Source: Colwellia sp. TT2012
GTDB lineage: Bacteria > Pseudomonadota > Gammaproteobacteria > Enterobacterales > Alteromonadaceae
Direction of reading: 5' to 3'
Assembly: GCF_001440345.1 (NCBI RefSeq)
Contig: NZ_LJYX01000021.1
Span: 310,001-374,000, forward strand
Length of the DNA: 64,000 bases
In this document: piece after piece, positions 1 through 10,076 of the stretch
How positions within the stretch are numbered: the first letter of the stretch is position 1
How the letters are laid out: every line of letters starts with the position of its first letter
Position numbers and translations under genes: made by a program
Notes under the pieces: model-generated
Databases searched by the model: none
What the model was told of the DNA's origin: nothing
What the model saw: only the letters and a program-made list of their open reading frames with translations

Positions 1-1041
1 ATATTGTCTGAGATAGCTAAACCGCCTGTAGCTCTAGCGTCAAGAATGGCGGCGCGCTTAAAAGTCATGTCAAAATTAGATATCGCTGAGCGACGGGTGC
101 CACAAGATGGCCGGATAAAATTAGCCTTATCAAAGAAAAAATCTATCGATTTTCGTGTTAGTACCCTACCCACTATGTGGGGCGAAAAAATTGTAATGCG
201 TATCCTAGACTCATCAAGTGCCATGCTTGGTATCGATATGCTTGGTTATGAGCCTGAACAGAAAAAAATATACATGGAAGCATTAGAGCAGCCACAAGGC
301 ATGATATTAGTTACCGGGCCAACAGGCTCAGGTAAGACAGTATCCTTGTATACCGGATTAAATATTCTCAACACTGAAGAACGTAATATATCTACCGCTG
401 AAGATCCGGTTGAAATTAACCTTGAAGGTATTAACCAGGTACAAATTAATAATCGTGCCGGTCTAACCTTTCCCATCGCCCTGCGCTCTTTTTTACGACA
501 AGACCCCGATGTTATTATGGTGGGTGAAATACGAGACCTTGAAACCGCTGAGATTTCCATCAAAGCCGCACAGACTGGTCACTTAGTACTATCAACGCTA
601 CATACTAACTCTGCGGCAGAAACGCTAACCCGTTTATTAAATATGGGTGTGCCGGCTTATAATGTTGCCAGCTCTGTTTCAATCATAATAGCCCAGCGAT
701 TAGCGCGTAGATTATGCCCTCAGTGTAAGGAAGAGGAGCCTCTTTCGGAGATGCTATTAGCCGAAGAAGGATTTCCTGCTGATAAACTTAGCGAGATAAA
801 ATTATTTAAAGCGGTAGGTTGCAGCCACTGCACTGGCGGTTATAAAGGCCGCGTAGGAATTTATGAAGTGATAAAGATTAGTCCAATCATAGCGACTATT
901 ATTATGGAAGGGGGTAACTCTCTCGATATCGCTAAACAATGTCAAAAAGAAGGCTACAACAACCTACGTCAATCAGGGTTAATTAAAGCCATGAATGGCA
1001 TGACCAGTTTAGAAGAAATTAACCGCGTGACTAGCTCTTAA
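1..1041 (+). CDS. pilB: Type IV pilus assembly ATPase PilB, C-terminal part (5' end outside window)
   Basis: The hexameric cytoplasmic motor that powers type IV pilus extension. The reading frame is open from base 1, so the gene enters from outside the window; about 346 C-terminal residues remain of a protein that is usually about 570 aa. Visible motifs are the Walker A loop GPTGSGKT, the Asp box around STAEDPVE, the Walker B region [12 protein letters not shown], the His box [12 protein letters not shown], and a zinc-type tetracysteine (CPQC, then CSHC about 50 residues later). The TTG at base 4 is only an in-frame codon, not a real start. pilC and pilD follow in the same direction, as in a pilBCD operon. 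Confidence 0.95.
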   Translation: MLSEIAKPPVALASRMAARLKVMSKLDIAERRVPQDGRIKLALSKKKSIDFRVSTLPTMWGEKIVMRILDSSSAMLGIDMLGYEPEQKKIYMEALEQPQGMILVTGPTGSGKTVSLYTGLNILNTEERNISTAEDPVEINLEGINQVQINNRAGLTFPIALRSFLRQDPDVIMVGEIRDLETAEISIKAAQTGHLVLSTLHTNSAAETLTRLLNMGVPAYNVASSVSIIIAQRLARRLCPQCKEEEPLSEMLLAEEGFPADKLSEIKLFKAVGCSHCTGGYKGRVGIYEVIKISPIIATIIMEGGNSLDIAKQCQKEGYNNLRQSGLIKAMNGMTSLEEINRVTSS

Positions 1042-1155
1042 GCTAAAATTCGGTTAACTTAATTAGATTAAATAAGATAACTTACTCAATAAATATCACT
1101 TTATTTACCTCCTAAAAGAATAATAAGTAGAGTAACTCATGGATCAAGGTTAACT

Positions 1156-2412
1156 ATGGCTATTACATCAAATAGAAAATCTACTAGAACTCAAAAAAAA
1201 GTAAAAAAACAAGAAGTTTATATTTGGCATGGCGTCAACCGTAAAGGTAAAAAAATAACGGGTGAATTAACGGCTAATAATGTCATTGAACTAAAGTTAC
1301 AGTTACGTAAACAAGGCATAACACCAAGTCGGGTCAAGAAAAAACCTAAACCTTTATTCGGCATGGGGGGGGATAAAGCAATAACCCCGATGGATATTGC
1401 CCTTATTACTCGCCAAATAGCAACCATGTTAGGCGCTGGTGTGCCTCTAGTGCAAACCATCCAAATGATTGGCAAGGGACACAACAATGGTAAGGTGCGT
1501 ACCTTGCTAGCGGATATTGAGGTGAAATTATCTTCAGGCATCCCATTATCGGACTGTTTACGTGATCATCCGCTTTTTTTCGACGATCTTTATTGTGACC
1601 TTGTTGCCTCTGGTGAACAATCTGGATCTTTAGAAACTATCTATGGTCGTATAGCAACCTATAAAGAAAAAGCAGAAGCATTAAAAAGTAAAATTAAAAA
1701 AGCCATGACTTATCCTATTGCCGTGTTAGTAATAGCTGCCATTGTAACGTCAATTTTACTTATTTTTGTTGTACCGGTATTTCAGGAGATATTTGCTGGT
1801 TTTGGTGCTGAATTACCAGGATTTACGCTATTTGTCATTGCTATTTCCGAGTTTATGCAGGCCTATTGGTATTTTGGCTTGGCCGGTCTTTACCTGGCAT
1901 TGTTCTTATTTAAACGCGCGCACAGAAATAGCCAAAAGCTCCGTGATAGTGTCGATAAAAACATTCTAAAACTGCCTGTTATTGGTGATTTGTTAGAAAA
2001 AGCCGCCGTTGCCCGCTATGCTCGCACCCTATCAACCACTTTTGCCGCCGGTGTGCCACTAGTTGATGCGCTTGAATCGGCTGCAGGAGCTTCCGGTAAT
2101 GCGGTATTTCGTGATGCGATTCTCGAAGTCCGAGCTGAAGTTACCTCTGGCATGCAAATGAACTTAGCCATGCGTAACTGTAAAATATTCCCCGATATGG
2201 TTATTCAAATGGTTGCCATAGGTGAAGAGTCAGGTGCTGTTGATGATATGCTTGAAAAAGTAGCCAATCTTTACGAGCAACAAGTTGATGATGCTGTCGA
2301 TAGTTTAACCGCTCTATTAGAGCCAATGATCATGGCAGTACTCGGTGTCGTTATTGGTGGTTTAATCATAGCCATGTACTTACCAATATTTGAAATTGGC
2401 AAGATTGTTTAG
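1156..2412 (+). CDS. pilC: Type IV pilus inner-membrane platform protein PilC
   Basis: The GspF-family polytopic membrane protein that couples the PilB/PilT motors to pilin assembly. At 418 aa it has the family's usual length. Two homologous GspF domains are visible (about residues 80-210 and 285-410), each ending in hydrophobic segments; the paired motifs LITRQIATMLGAGVPLVQ and ARTLSTTFAAGVPLVDAL mark the two repeats. The N-terminus is basic, with a Lys-rich stretch. ATG start; an AAGG lies about 8 bases upstream. It lies 114 bp after pilB and shares its direction. Confidence 0.96.
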   Translation: MAITSNRKSTRTQKKVKKQEVYIWHGVNRKGKKITGELTANNVIELKLQLRKQGITPSRVKKKPKPLFGMGGDKAITPMDIALITRQIATMLGAGVPLVQTIQMIGKGHNNGKVRTLLADIEVKLSSGIPLSDCLRDHPLFFDDLYCDLVASGEQSGSLETIYGRIATYKEKAEALKSKIKKAMTYPIAVLVIAAIVTSILLIFVVPVFQEIFAGFGAELPGFTLFVIAISEFMQAYWYFGLAGLYLALFLFKRAHRNSQKLRDSVDKNILKLPVIGDLLEKAAVARYARTLSTTFAAGVPLVDALESAAGASGNAVFRDAILEVRAEVTSGMQMNLAMRNCKIFPDMVIQMVAIGEESGAVDDMLEKVANLYEQQVDDAVDSLTALLEPMIMAVLGVVIGGLIIAMYLPIFEIGKIV

Positions 2413-2438
2413 ATTCAGTATCAGTATCAGTATCAGGG

Positions 2439-2460
2439 GGAGTCGTAGTCATACGGCTCC
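2439..2460 (+). other. Hairpin between pilC and pilD
   Basis: GGAGTCGTA (2439-2447) pairs with TACGGCTCC (2452-2460) across a GTCA loop, with one G-U pair. There is no T-run after it, so a terminator is doubtful; it could be an mRNA processing or stability element within the pil operon. A triple repeat of CAGTAT lies just before it. Confidence 0.4.
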
Positions 2461-2533
2461 ATTGCTGCTAGCCTCTCTACTTTTCTCATCGATTTTAGCT
2501 GAAATCTCTTAACTTTATATGTAGGTAACCCCT

Positions 2534-3439
2534 TTGTTAGACAATATCTTTTCCTTCTTTGATCATTTATTAATATCAATGCAGCAATCTGCCACTTTGT
2601 TTTATTTCACTGTTGGTTTAATTTCACTAGCCATCGGCAGCTTTTTAAATGTGGTGATTTACCGCACGCCAAAAATGATGGAATATACTTGGTATCATGA
2701 CTGCCGAGAGTTTTTAGCCGATGAAGTGAAAAATATTAAAGCTAAAAACCTTACCGCGATGACCTTATCCAAGCCTAATTCTAGCTGTCCAAGTTGCGGC
2801 CATAATATCCGCTTTTATGAAAATATTCCGGTGCTAAGCTGGCTTATGCTTAAAGGGAAATGTAGTCAATGTGCCAATACAATTTCTGCACGCTATCCCC
2901 TAGTTGAAATATCAACAATGCTGTTAAGCCTTATTGTTGCTCAACATTTTGGCGTTACCAGTGAAACCTTTTTTGCTTTGATACTTACCTGGGGCCTAAT
3001 AACATTAACCATGATAGATTTTGATCATATGTTATTGCCTGATCAAATTACCCTACCGCTATTATGGCTGGGTTTATTGATAAATATCAATGGTACATTC
3101 GCGCCGTTAACCGATGCAGTAATTGGCGCTGCGATTGGTTATATGAGCTTATTTTCTGTCTTTTGGATTTTTAAGTTACTTACCGGCAAAGAGGGCATGG
3201 GCTTTGGCGACTTTAAGTTATTTGCCGTTTTTGGTGCTTGGCTAGGTTGGCAATTATTGCCTCTGCTTATTTTGATGGCATCCGTGGTTGGAGCTATTGT
3301 TGGCATTACCCTAATATTATTCAAAAACCATCAAAGGGAACAGGGTATTCCTTTTGGCCCTTATTTAGCCATAGCGGGTTGGCTCACTTTATTATGGGGT
3401 GATGGTATTTGGTCGTGGTACTTACAACTACTACACTAA
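2534..3439 (+). CDS. pilD: Prepilin peptidase / N-methyltransferase PilD
   Basis: The inner-membrane aspartic protease that cleaves and N-methylates type IV prepilins and type II pseudopilins. The 301-aa protein has a first membrane helix, a cytoplasmic loop with two CxxC pairs (CPSCGHNI and CSQCANTI), and several further helices. The catalytic aspartates fit TMIDFDHMLLPDQ and GMGFGDFK. The start is a TTG, chosen because TAGG lies 8 bases upstream and the N-terminal hydrophobic segment is kept; the next ATG, at 2579, would cut into that segment. coaE follows after 18 bp. Confidence 0.95.
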   Translation: MLDNIFSFFDHLLISMQQSATLFYFTVGLISLAIGSFLNVVIYRTPKMMEYTWYHDCREFLADEVKNIKAKNLTAMTLSKPNSSCPSCGHNIRFYENIPVLSWLMLKGKCSQCANTISARYPLVEISTMLLSLIVAQHFGVTSETFFALILTWGLITLTMIDFDHMLLPDQITLPLLWLGLLININGTFAPLTDAVIGAAIGYMSLFSVFWIFKLLTGKEGMGFGDFKLFAVFGAWLGWQLLPLLILMASVVGAIVGITLILFKNHQREQGIPFGPYLAIAGWLTLLWGDGIWSWYLQLLH

Positions 3440-3457
3440 CTTATAAGTTTATTTAAC

Positions 3458-4066
3458 ATGTCAGAGCTCATTATTGGCCTTACCGGTGGTATTGGCAGTG
3501 GTAAATCCACTATAACTCATTATTTTCAAGAATTAGGCATTGAGATCATTGATGCTGATATCATTGCCCGAGAAATGGTCGCCCTTAACAGTCCCGCATT
3601 GAAGGCCATTGCTCAACATTTTGGTGATAACTACCTACAAGTAGATGGTCAGCTGAATAGGCGGTTATTGCGCAGTAGGATCTTTGCCAATGAAGCAGAT
3701 AAATGTTGGCTGAATAAGCTATTGCATCCTTTAATACGAACTAGCCTGATCAACAAAACTGCCGCCGCAAAGAGCTCATATTGTATTTTAGTTGCGCCCT
3801 TGCTGATTGAAAATAATTTACTGGCGCTGGTAAACCGAATTTTAGTGCTTGATGTCAGTGAAGCGACTCAAGTAGCACGAACCATGCTTAGAGATAACAG
3901 CTCAGTAGCCGAAGTTAAGGCAATTTTAGCGAGTCAGACTAATCGTGCAAAAAGACTTGCCGTTGCTGATGATGTTATTAAGAACGACGACGTTAGCCTA
4001 ACAGAGATCAAAAAAATCGTGTTATCACTTGATAAAAAATATTTAGCCTTGACAACAATGCTTTAA
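3458..4066 (+). CDS. coaE: Dephospho-CoA kinase
   Basis: Catalyses the last step of coenzyme A synthesis, phosphorylating the 3'-hydroxyl of dephospho-CoA with ATP in the cytoplasm. The 202-aa protein starts with a P-loop (GLTGGIGSGKST, residues 7-18) followed by DADIIAREM, the typical CoaE substrate region. The family is usually about 200 aa. It lies between pilD and zapD, the same order as in many Gammaproteobacteria. No clear Shine-Dalgarno is visible 5' of the ATG. Confidence 0.96.
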   Translation: MSELIIGLTGGIGSGKSTITHYFQELGIEIIDADIIAREMVALNSPALKAIAQHFGDNYLQVDGQLNRRLLRSRIFANEADKCWLNKLLHPLIRTSLINKTAAAKSSYCILVAPLLIENNLLALVNRILVLDVSEATQVARTMLRDNSSVAEVKAILASQTNRAKRLAVADDVIKNDDVSLTEIKKIVLSLDKKYLALTTML

Positions 4067-4130
4067 AAATCGACAATGAAATAATCCTTTCTTTATTTAC
4101 ATCTCAGGTTAACTGATTACAAAACGCTGT

Positions 4131-4883
4131 ATGTCTACCGTCTTATATGAACATCCGCTCAATGAGCGCATTCGAAATTATCTAAAACTTGAGCATCTCT
4201 TCGCTCAGGCCTATTCATGTATCAATCATACACTCACTATGGTTAACAGCCATCAAGCATTCTTTAATGCCTTGTTTTCGATTATTGATACTTTAGAGCG
4301 AAATGACGTCCGTGGTGATTTAATTAAAGACTTAGAAAAACTAGAGCAAAATTTAGTAATATGGTCAAAAGCTCCAGAGGTAGATAGCAGTGCACTCGAC
4401 AAGAATTTAGCAGAAACCGTTAAATTAGTCGCTAAACTCAGGAGCCCTAACCCAACCTGGATGCAATTAAAAGAAGATAAATTACTAACCTCTTTAAAGC
4501 AGCGCTTTGCCATACAAGGTGGTAGTTTTAGTTTTGATTTACCGCAATTACATTTTTGGCTGCACCAAGATGAAAAAACAATAAAACTAGAAGCTCAACA
4601 ATGGCTTAGCTTATTAAGTGATATCTCATCTGCTATTGCTATAGTGCTTAAATTTATTCGTCTGCGGGCTGAATTTGAAACTATCGAAGTTGATAGTGGC
4701 TTTTATCAAGATAATGGTGAAGGACTGGTATTATTAAGGATCAAGTTAGCCCTAGATGCCAAATATTATCCGACAATTAGTGGTAACAAATTCCGCTATT
4801 CCATTCGTTTTATGCTGCCCTGCCAACACACTGGCCGTAGATACGCCAATCAAGCAACAAATTTTCAATTAGCGCGCTGTTAA
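4131..4883 (+). CDS. zapD: Cell division protein ZapD
   Basis: A cytoplasmic protein that binds the FtsZ C-terminus and bundles FtsZ protofilaments. At 250 aa it is close to the 247 aa of E. coli ZapD. The N-terminus (YEHPLNERIRNYLKLEHL) and the helical first half followed by a beta-rich second half ending in RYSIRFMLPCQ fit the family (DUF1342). It lies between coaE and yacG, the conserved gene order, and upstream of the dcw cluster that encodes its partner FtsZ. Confidence 0.93.
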   Translation: MSTVLYEHPLNERIRNYLKLEHLFAQAYSCINHTLTMVNSHQAFFNALFSIIDTLERNDVRGDLIKDLEKLEQNLVIWSKAPEVDSSALDKNLAETVKLVAKLRSPNPTWMQLKEDKLLTSLKQRFAIQGGSFSFDLPQLHFWLHQDEKTIKLEAQQWLSLLSDISSAIAIVLKFIRLRAEFETIEVDSGFYQDNGEGLVLLRIKLALDAKYYPTISGNKFRYSIRFMLPCQHTGRRYANQATNFQLARC

Positions 4884-4993
4884 CCGAGCATTTTTGCTAC
4901 GGCTGATAGCTTTTATAGCCATTACTCTTAATAGCATCTGCTAAGCTTTAGTGTATAATTAACAGTATATATAGTTTTAGATGATATTTGCCC

Positions 4994-5230
4994 ATGACCT
5001 TAAAAGTTTCCTGCCCTCAATGCCAAAAAACTGTTATCTGGCAAGCAAGTAGTGAGTTTAGACCTTTTTGCTGTAAACGCTGTCAACTTCTTGATTTAGG
5101 TGAGTGGGCAGATGAAAGCCATAAAATTAGCGTGCCTATCCCGGTTGACTCCGCCATCTCTCAAGAAATGCTTGATGCCATGGAAGACGACATTTTACTT
5201 AATAATAATTTTTTTGTAGAACCCGAGTAA
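4994..5230 (+). CDS. yacG: DNA gyrase inhibitor YacG (zinc-binding)
   Basis: A small zinc-ribbon protein whose E. coli homologue binds GyrB and inhibits gyrase. The 78-aa product has the diagnostic cysteines CPQC and CCKRCQ followed by LLDLGEWA. I chose the ATG at 4994 over the TTG at 4988 because it puts the first Cys at the family's usual distance from the N-terminus. The acidic C-terminal tail is also typical. It is the last gene of the pil-coaE-zapD run and ends 10 bp from the convergent mutT. Confidence 0.93.
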   Translation: MTLKVSCPQCQKTVIWQASSEFRPFCCKRCQLLDLGEWADESHKISVPIPVDSAISQEMLDAMEDDILLNNNFFVEPE

Positions 5231-5240
5231 GTCAAATTGA

Positions 5241-5669
5241 CTAGTGGGTTTGCGCTAAAAGCTCGCTAATAATGGCTTTGTTCGCTGCGGGAAATTCAAG
5301 TAACTGTAATGCTGGTAGTGAAAACCAGCCCTGACCTTGTCCTTCTTGTGCACTTGGCTCACCGATAAAATTATCGACAATAAAAACCTCCAAGCAAACA
5401 CTTTTATCTGCTGCTCCGCCTTTACTTCGGTAGGTATGCTCAACCTTAATCAATAGTTGACAAGATAACACCTCAATGGCCACTTCCTCTTTAAGCTCTC
5501 TAGCGAGGGTTTGTGCGATAGTTTCACCATTTTCCACCTTACCACCTGGGAACTCCCACTTCCCGCCTTGATGAGCCTGCTCTAAGCGCTTGGTTAAGAA
5601 ATACAGTGTTCCATTTTCCTTAGAGCTCTTGGTAATAACGCCTACGGCGACATGCACAACTTTATTCAT
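5241..5669 (-). CDS. mutT: 8-oxo-dGTP pyrophosphatase MutT (Nudix)
   Basis: Sanitises the nucleotide pool by hydrolysing 8-oxo-dGTP to the monophosphate. At 142 aa it is a little longer than E. coli MutT (129 aa). The Nudix box is readable from GGKVENGE through RELKEEVAI. The Gly that normally ends the box (EEVGI in E. coli) is Ala here. The preceding KWEFPGGKVE stretch is typical of MutT. It lies downstream of secA, the common arrangement, but a strong terminator lies between them, so it may have its own promoter. Confidence 0.9.
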   Translation of the reverse strand: MNKVVHVAVGVITKSSKENGTLYFLTKRLEQAHQGGKWEFPGGKVENGETIAQTLARELKEEVAIEVLSCQLLIKVEHTYRSKGGAADKSVCLEVFIVDNFIGEPSAQEGQGQGWFSLPALQLLEFPAANKAIISELLAQTH

Positions 5670-5705
5670 TACTTCACTTCTCTTTATGACCGGATAGATA
5701 TAATA

Positions 5706-5731
5706 AAAATGCCAGTCATTTGACTGGCATT
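5706..5731 (-). terminator. Rho-independent terminator after secA
   Basis: AATGCCAGTCA (5708-5718) and TGACTGGCATT (5721-5731) form a perfect 11-bp stem with a minimal TT loop. On the minus strand it is followed by TTTTTATTA. It lies 22 bp past the secA stop. Confidence 0.85.
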
Positions 5732-5753
5732 AATTAATATCTAGGCTATTTAA

Positions 5754-8435
5754 TTAAGCTAATTTGCCATGACATTGCTTATATTTCTTACCTGAGCCAC
5801 ATGGACATGGCTCATTACGACCTACGCGAGGTACTTGCTCTGGTCGACCTGGGCTTGATGCCGCTTTATGTTGAAAGTCCATGGCTATTTCTTCTGACTT
5901 TCTATGTTGCTCTTCAACCGCTTCAACATCTGACTCAGCACGAATTTGTACTTTAGACAAGATGCCGACAACGTCATACTTCAAGTTATCGAGCATTTCA
6001 GTAAACAACTGAAATGATTCACGTTTAAACTCTTGCTTAGGATTTTTTTGCGCGTGGGCACGTAAACCAATGCCTTGGCGAAGGTGATCCATAGCGGATA
6101 AATGTTCCTTCCAATGAGAATCTAAGCTCTGTAACATCACTGCTTTTTCAAACTGACGTAAAACATCTGCACCAACAGCAGCTTCTTTATCTTTATAACC
6201 TTGCTCAAAGGCAGTAATAATTTTTTCGCGTAATGTTTCTTCATGAAGATTGTCATCTTCTTTAAGCCATTTTGCGATGGGTAATTCGGTGGCAAACTCA
6301 CCTTTTAATTGCTCTTCAAGCGCCTGAATATTCCACATTTCGTCTAATGATTGTGGTGGGATATGCTGCTCAATAACACCAACAATGACATCATTGCGAA
6401 TGGCACTCACTACATCACCAATCTCTTCATTATCCAGTAACTCATTACGTTGCTCATAGATAACACCACGTTGATCATTGGCAACATCATCATATTCCAG
6501 TAACTGTTTACGCATATCAAAGTTACGACCTTCAACTTTACGCTGAGCATTTTCAATACTACGGGTCACCCAAGGATGTTCAATCGCTTCACCATGTTCC
6601 ATGCCTAATTTTCGCATCATATTAGAAATACGTTCTGAGGCAAATATCCGCATCAATGAATCTTCCATTGATAGGTAAAAACGTGTGGAGCCTTGATCAC
6701 CTTGTCGTCCTGAACGACCACGAAGCTGATTATCAATTCGTCTTGATTCATGACGTTCAGTCGCCACTATATGTAAACCACCGAGCTCAAGTACTCTGTC
6801 ATGGTCAATTTGCCACTGCGCTTTCACTTTGGCAAGCTCATCTTCACTCGGGTTAGTTAACTTAGCGATTATGGCCTCTAAATTACCACCTAGAACGATA
6901 TCGGTACCACGACCAGCCATATTGGTAGCAATAGTAACCGCGCCCTCTTTACCTGCATCGGCGACGATTTCAGCTTCTTGCTGATGGAACTTAGCATTCA
7001 GTACCTTGTGCTTAATTTTTTCTTTCTTCAAGAAATCAGAAAGGAACTCTGAAGTCTCAATGGCAATAGTACCAACAAGTACCGGTTGGCCTCGTTTCAC
7101 GCAATCTTTAATATCCGCTAAAATTGCTTCAAACTTTTCATCTTTTGTTAAGTAAATCAAATCAGCCATATCATTACGAATCATCGGTTGATTAGTAGGG
7201 ATAATAACCGTCTCTAGACCATAAATATGATTGAACTCGAACGCTTCAGTATCGGCCGTACCTGTCATACCTGACAGTTTTTGGTAAATTCTGAAGTAGT
7301 TTTGAAAGGTAATAGAAGCAAGTGTCTGGTTTTCATTTTGAATATTAACACCTTCTTTTGCTTCGATCGCTTGATGAAGACCTTCAGACCAACGACGACC
7401 ATCCATCGTACGGCCAGTGTGTTCATCAACAATCACTATTTCGTCATCTTTTAAGATATAATCGACATCTTTTTGAAAGAGCTTATGGGCACGAAGCGCC
7501 GCCATAACATGGTGTAATAAGGTGATATTAGCGGCTGAAAATAAAGTATCTCCGGCAGTTAATAGCTCTTTTTCCACCATGATCTCTTCGATATGAATTT
7601 GACCACGTTCAGTTAAATAAACTTGTTTAGCTTTTTCATCAATGGTGTAATCACCCGTGCTTTCTTCACCTTCTTTATCTTCTTCGTCTTGTTGCACTAA
7701 TGTGGGTACAACCGTATTGATAATTTTATACAGTGCTGAGCTATCTTCTGCCTGACCAGAAATAATCAGTGGCGTTCTGGCTTCATCAATTAGGATTGAA
7801 TCGACTTCATCAATAATGGCAAAATGTAGTGGTTTTTGTGCGCGTTCTAGCGACGAAAACACCATATTGTCACGTAAATAGTCAAAACCAAATTCGTTAT
7901 TGGTACCGTAAGTGATATCTGATTGATATGCAGCTTGTTTATCCTCAGTTGTCATACCAGCAACATTACAACCGACGGTTAAACCAAGAAACTCAAATAA
8001 CGGACGACACCAATCAGCATCACGGGTAGCTAGGTAATCATTGACGGTAATGACATGCACACCTTTGTTGGTTAGCGCGTTAAGATATGATGGTAAGGTT
8101 GCTGTTAACGTTTTACCTTCACCGGTACGCATTTCAGCAATTTTCCCGTCATTAAGCACCATACCGCCAATCATTTGCACATCGAAATGGCGCATACCAA
8201 AGACTCGTTTACTGGCTTCACGAACGACAGCAAAAGCTTCTGGCAATAATTGCGCTATCGATTCGCCTTGAGCGCAGCGCTCTTTAAATTCAGTGGTTTT
8301 TGCTTTTAATTCTTCATCACTTAATACTTCTAAAACAGGTTCAAGCGCATTTATTTTATCGACTTCTTTGCTCATTTGTTTTAGCAATCTATCATTTCGA
8401 CTACCAAATATTTTTGTTAACAAATTTCCAAACAT
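5754..8435 (-). CDS. secA: Protein translocase ATPase SecA
   Basis: The motor ATPase that drives preproteins through SecYEG. The 893-aa protein is near the usual 900 aa. Walker A is MRTGEGKT (Lys108), the DEAD-type Walker B is [18 protein letters not shown], and the second RecA fold carries [10 protein letters not shown] and [10 protein letters not shown]. The C-terminus ends in a zinc-binding [13 protein letters not shown] (Cys877, 879, 888, His889), used for SecB/lipid contact. The N-terminus [16 protein letters not shown] matches the canonical SecA start. No secM-like gene lies upstream. Confidence 0.98.
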   Translation of the reverse strand: MFGNLLTKIFGSRNDRLLKQMSKEVDKINALEPVLEVLSDEELKAKTTEFKERCAQGESIAQLLPEAFAVVREASKRVFGMRHFDVQMIGGMVLNDGKIAEMRTGEGKTLTATLPSYLNALTNKGVHVITVNDYLATRDADWCRPLFEFLGLTVGCNVAGMTTEDKQAAYQSDITYGTNNEFGFDYLRDNMVFSSLERAQKPLHFAIIDEVDSILIDEARTPLIISGQAEDSSALYKIINTVVPTLVQQDEEDKEGEESTGDYTIDEKAKQVYLTERGQIHIEEIMVEKELLTAGDTLFSAANITLLHHVMAALRAHKLFQKDVDYILKDDEIVIVDEHTGRTMDGRRWSEGLHQAIEAKEGVNIQNENQTLASITFQNYFRIYQKLSGMTGTADTEAFEFNHIYGLETVIIPTNQPMIRNDMADLIYLTKDEKFEAILADIKDCVKRGQPVLVGTIAIETSEFLSDFLKKEKIKHKVLNAKFHQQEAEIVADAGKEGAVTIATNMAGRGTDIVLGGNLEAIIAKLTNPSEDELAKVKAQWQIDHDRVLELGGLHIVATERHESRRIDNQLRGRSGRQGDQGSTRFYLSMEDSLMRIFASERISNMMRKLGMEHGEAIEHPWVTRSIENAQRKVEGRNFDMRKQLLEYDDVANDQRGVIYEQRNELLDNEEIGDVVSAIRNDVIVGVIEQHIPPQSLDEMWNIQALEEQLKGEFATELPIAKWLKEDDNLHEETLREKIITAFEQGYKDKEAAVGADVLRQFEKAVMLQSLDSHWKEHLSAMDHLRQGIGLRAHAQKNPKQEFKRESFQLFTEMLDNLKYDVVGILSKVQIRAESDVEAVEEQHRKSEEIAMDFQHKAASSPGRPEQVPRVGRNEPCPCGSGKKYKQCHGKLA

Positions 8436-8470
8436 CTTATTTAAACCATTTATTGAGAATTATCAGTGAC

Positions 8471-8498
8471 TATACCTATTACCTTGGTACTGGGTATA
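8471..8498 (-). other. Nested palindrome in the secA leader
   Basis: TATACC (8471-8476) pairs with GGTATA (8493-8498), and inside it TACC (8480-8483) pairs with GGTA (8486-8489), separated by 3-nt internal loops. It lies 36 bp upstream of the secA start codon in the gap to the M23 gene. It could be an operator or a leader hairpin; nothing more can be said. Confidence 0.4.
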
Positions 8499-8545
8499 TC
8501 TGCCACCTTTAGTGAATTTATTATGATAACCGACGTTTTATCCGG

Positions 8546-9442
8546 CTACTTCCCTTTGCGATAAACAAATTTAATTGGATTAATTTGTTTATTATTTCGT
8601 AATATTTCATAGTGAACATGCGGCCCAGTAGAACGGCCTGAACTGCCCATACGTGCAATTTTTTGCCCTTTATTAACGACATCACCGACATTTACTAGTA
8701 TATCTTTGTTATGACCATAACGAGTAGCTAAGCCATCACCATGATTGATTTCAATCAATTGTCCATAGCCATAACGCTTGCTTGCCCACGTTACAACCCC
8801 CGATGCCGTGGCAATAATGGCGGTATTTTCTTTACCGGCAAAATCGACACCTTTATGCATGGTTGGTTTACCATTAAAGGGATCTTTGCGCACGCCATAA
8901 TACGAGGATAACCAACCTTTAGTAATTGGTCGTCCTGACAAATATGCATTATTTTGTATATGGTGACCAAAAGTTAAAGATTCAAGCATTTGTAATTGTT
9001 TTTCTTCGTAATTTATCTTACTTTCAAAACCTTCTATATCAATAAAGAGCTGTTCAAGGGTTTTATTATTTACTGGATAAGCCTCTGAAAATGGTCCGCC
9101 ACTGACGGGTAGTTGGCTGAAGTTAAACTCATTAGCGGGAATATTAGCATCATCTGCCAAGCGATCACCCAGGGCATTTAAACGTAACACCTGACTTTGT
9201 AATTCAGCAAGCTTCATGGTTAAGGCGGTAATTTGTTGCTCTGTTATTAGTGTTGGTACAGAATTAACATGCGCTACTACACGGTATTGCTCGCCATTGG
9301 GCTGCCATTTATTACTGGCAATGAGGTGAACAATTAACCCTGAAATTAAGGCAAACGCGCACAATGCTGACAACCAATGCAATTTAGTAAGTCGCATTGA
9401 AAATCTGACGTTTTTTCCTCGGTATAGTAGTGTTAAACTCAT
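8546..9442 (-). CDS. Membrane-anchored M23 family metallopeptidase
   Basis: Probably a periplasmic peptidoglycan endopeptidase, or a degenerate amidase activator, of the LytM/M23 family. The 298-aa protein has one N-terminal membrane segment (about 22-44), a helical coiled-coil-like stretch (about 75-165) and a C-terminal LytM domain. The zinc-site motifs are intact: HKGVDF supplies His and Asp, and GPHVHYEI supplies HxH. This argues for an active enzyme. It lies upstream of secA in the same direction, where enterobacteria carry secM. The substrate is not determined by sequence. Confidence 0.9.
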   Translation of the reverse strand: MSLTLLYRGKNVRFSMRLTKLHWLSALCAFALISGLIVHLIASNKWQPNGEQYRVVAHVNSVPTLITEQQITALTMKLAELQSQVLRLNALGDRLADDANIPANEFNFSQLPVSGGPFSEAYPVNNKTLEQLFIDIEGFESKINYEEKQLQMLESLTFGHHIQNNAYLSGRPITKGWLSSYYGVRKDPFNGKPTMHKGVDFAGKENTAIIATASGVVTWASKRYGYGQLIEINHGDGLATRYGHNKDILVNVGDVVNKGQKIARMGSSGRSTGPHVHYEILRNNKQINPIKFVYRKGK

Positions 9443-9500
9443 AGGACTCTATTTGATTAATTTATTCAGTATGCTTAGACACTGAATTTTGGTAGTTACA

Positions 9501-10007
9501 ATGGCTAGAAAATCTAAAAAACCTATTAATATGTCAGCGCTATTGCAAACAACGACAGGCACTTTGGCACATATTCAAACAAAAACCAACTCTTTGACCA
9601 TCTTGGCGGACATTGTACGGCAAATTTGCCCTGATTTACCAGTAGATGCTTGGCATATTGCCAATTACCACCAAGATACCCTTATCATTGAAGTGAAGTC
9701 ACCTGTGTGGGGGCAAAGGTTACAGTTTGAACGTAATAACATATGTAACGCCTTGAAGACTAACACTGAGGGTAATTTTCACCAGATAGAGATTAAAGTG
9801 AACCCGCAAGGCTTTCGTCAACAGCGCCATGAAGTCACAGAGAAAATACGGGCAGAACTTGAGCAATCTGCGCCAGTGACAACGGAGCAAACTAATACCG
9901 TAGTAAATGAAAAAACGGCTAAGCAATTTTTAGCAATTGCCAAAAACGCCCCTAAAGGCTTGAAAGAAAAGCTGGAAAAATTAGCACGGGTAGCAGGAAA
10001 AAGATAA
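9501..10007 (+). CDS. dciA: DUF721 / DciA-like protein
   Basis: Members of the DUF721 family include DciA, the ancestral loader of the DnaB replicative helicase, used by bacteria without DnaC. The 168-aa product has the typical compact domain (about residues 25-100: ILADIVRQICPDLP, then an IIEVKSPVWGQRLQFE segment) and a charged C-terminal tail. I chose the ATG at 9501 over the TTG at 9489; GGTAG lies just before it. It is transcribed away from the M23 gene and converges on lpxC. Confidence 0.82.
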   Translation: MARKSKKPINMSALLQTTTGTLAHIQTKTNSLTILADIVRQICPDLPVDAWHIANYHQDTLIIEVKSPVWGQRLQFERNNICNALKTNTEGNFHQIEIKVNPQGFRQQRHEVTEKIRAELEQSAPVTTEQTNTVVNEKTAKQFLAIAKNAPKGLKEKLEKLARVAGKR

Positions 10008-10027
10008 GCACCGTGAAGTATGAAACG

Positions 10028-10055
10028 AAAGGAGCACTGCGCTAAGTGCTCACCT
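10028..10055. terminator. Hairpin between convergent dciA and lpxC
   Basis: GAGCACT (10032-10038) pairs with AGTGCTC (10045-10051), and the flanking AAGG and CCTT extend the stem past a small bulge. It lies in the 69-bp gap between two convergent genes. The T-runs on either side are weak, so termination efficiency is uncertain. Confidence 0.55.
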
Positions 10056-10076
10056 TATAAAAAATGAACAAAACAG

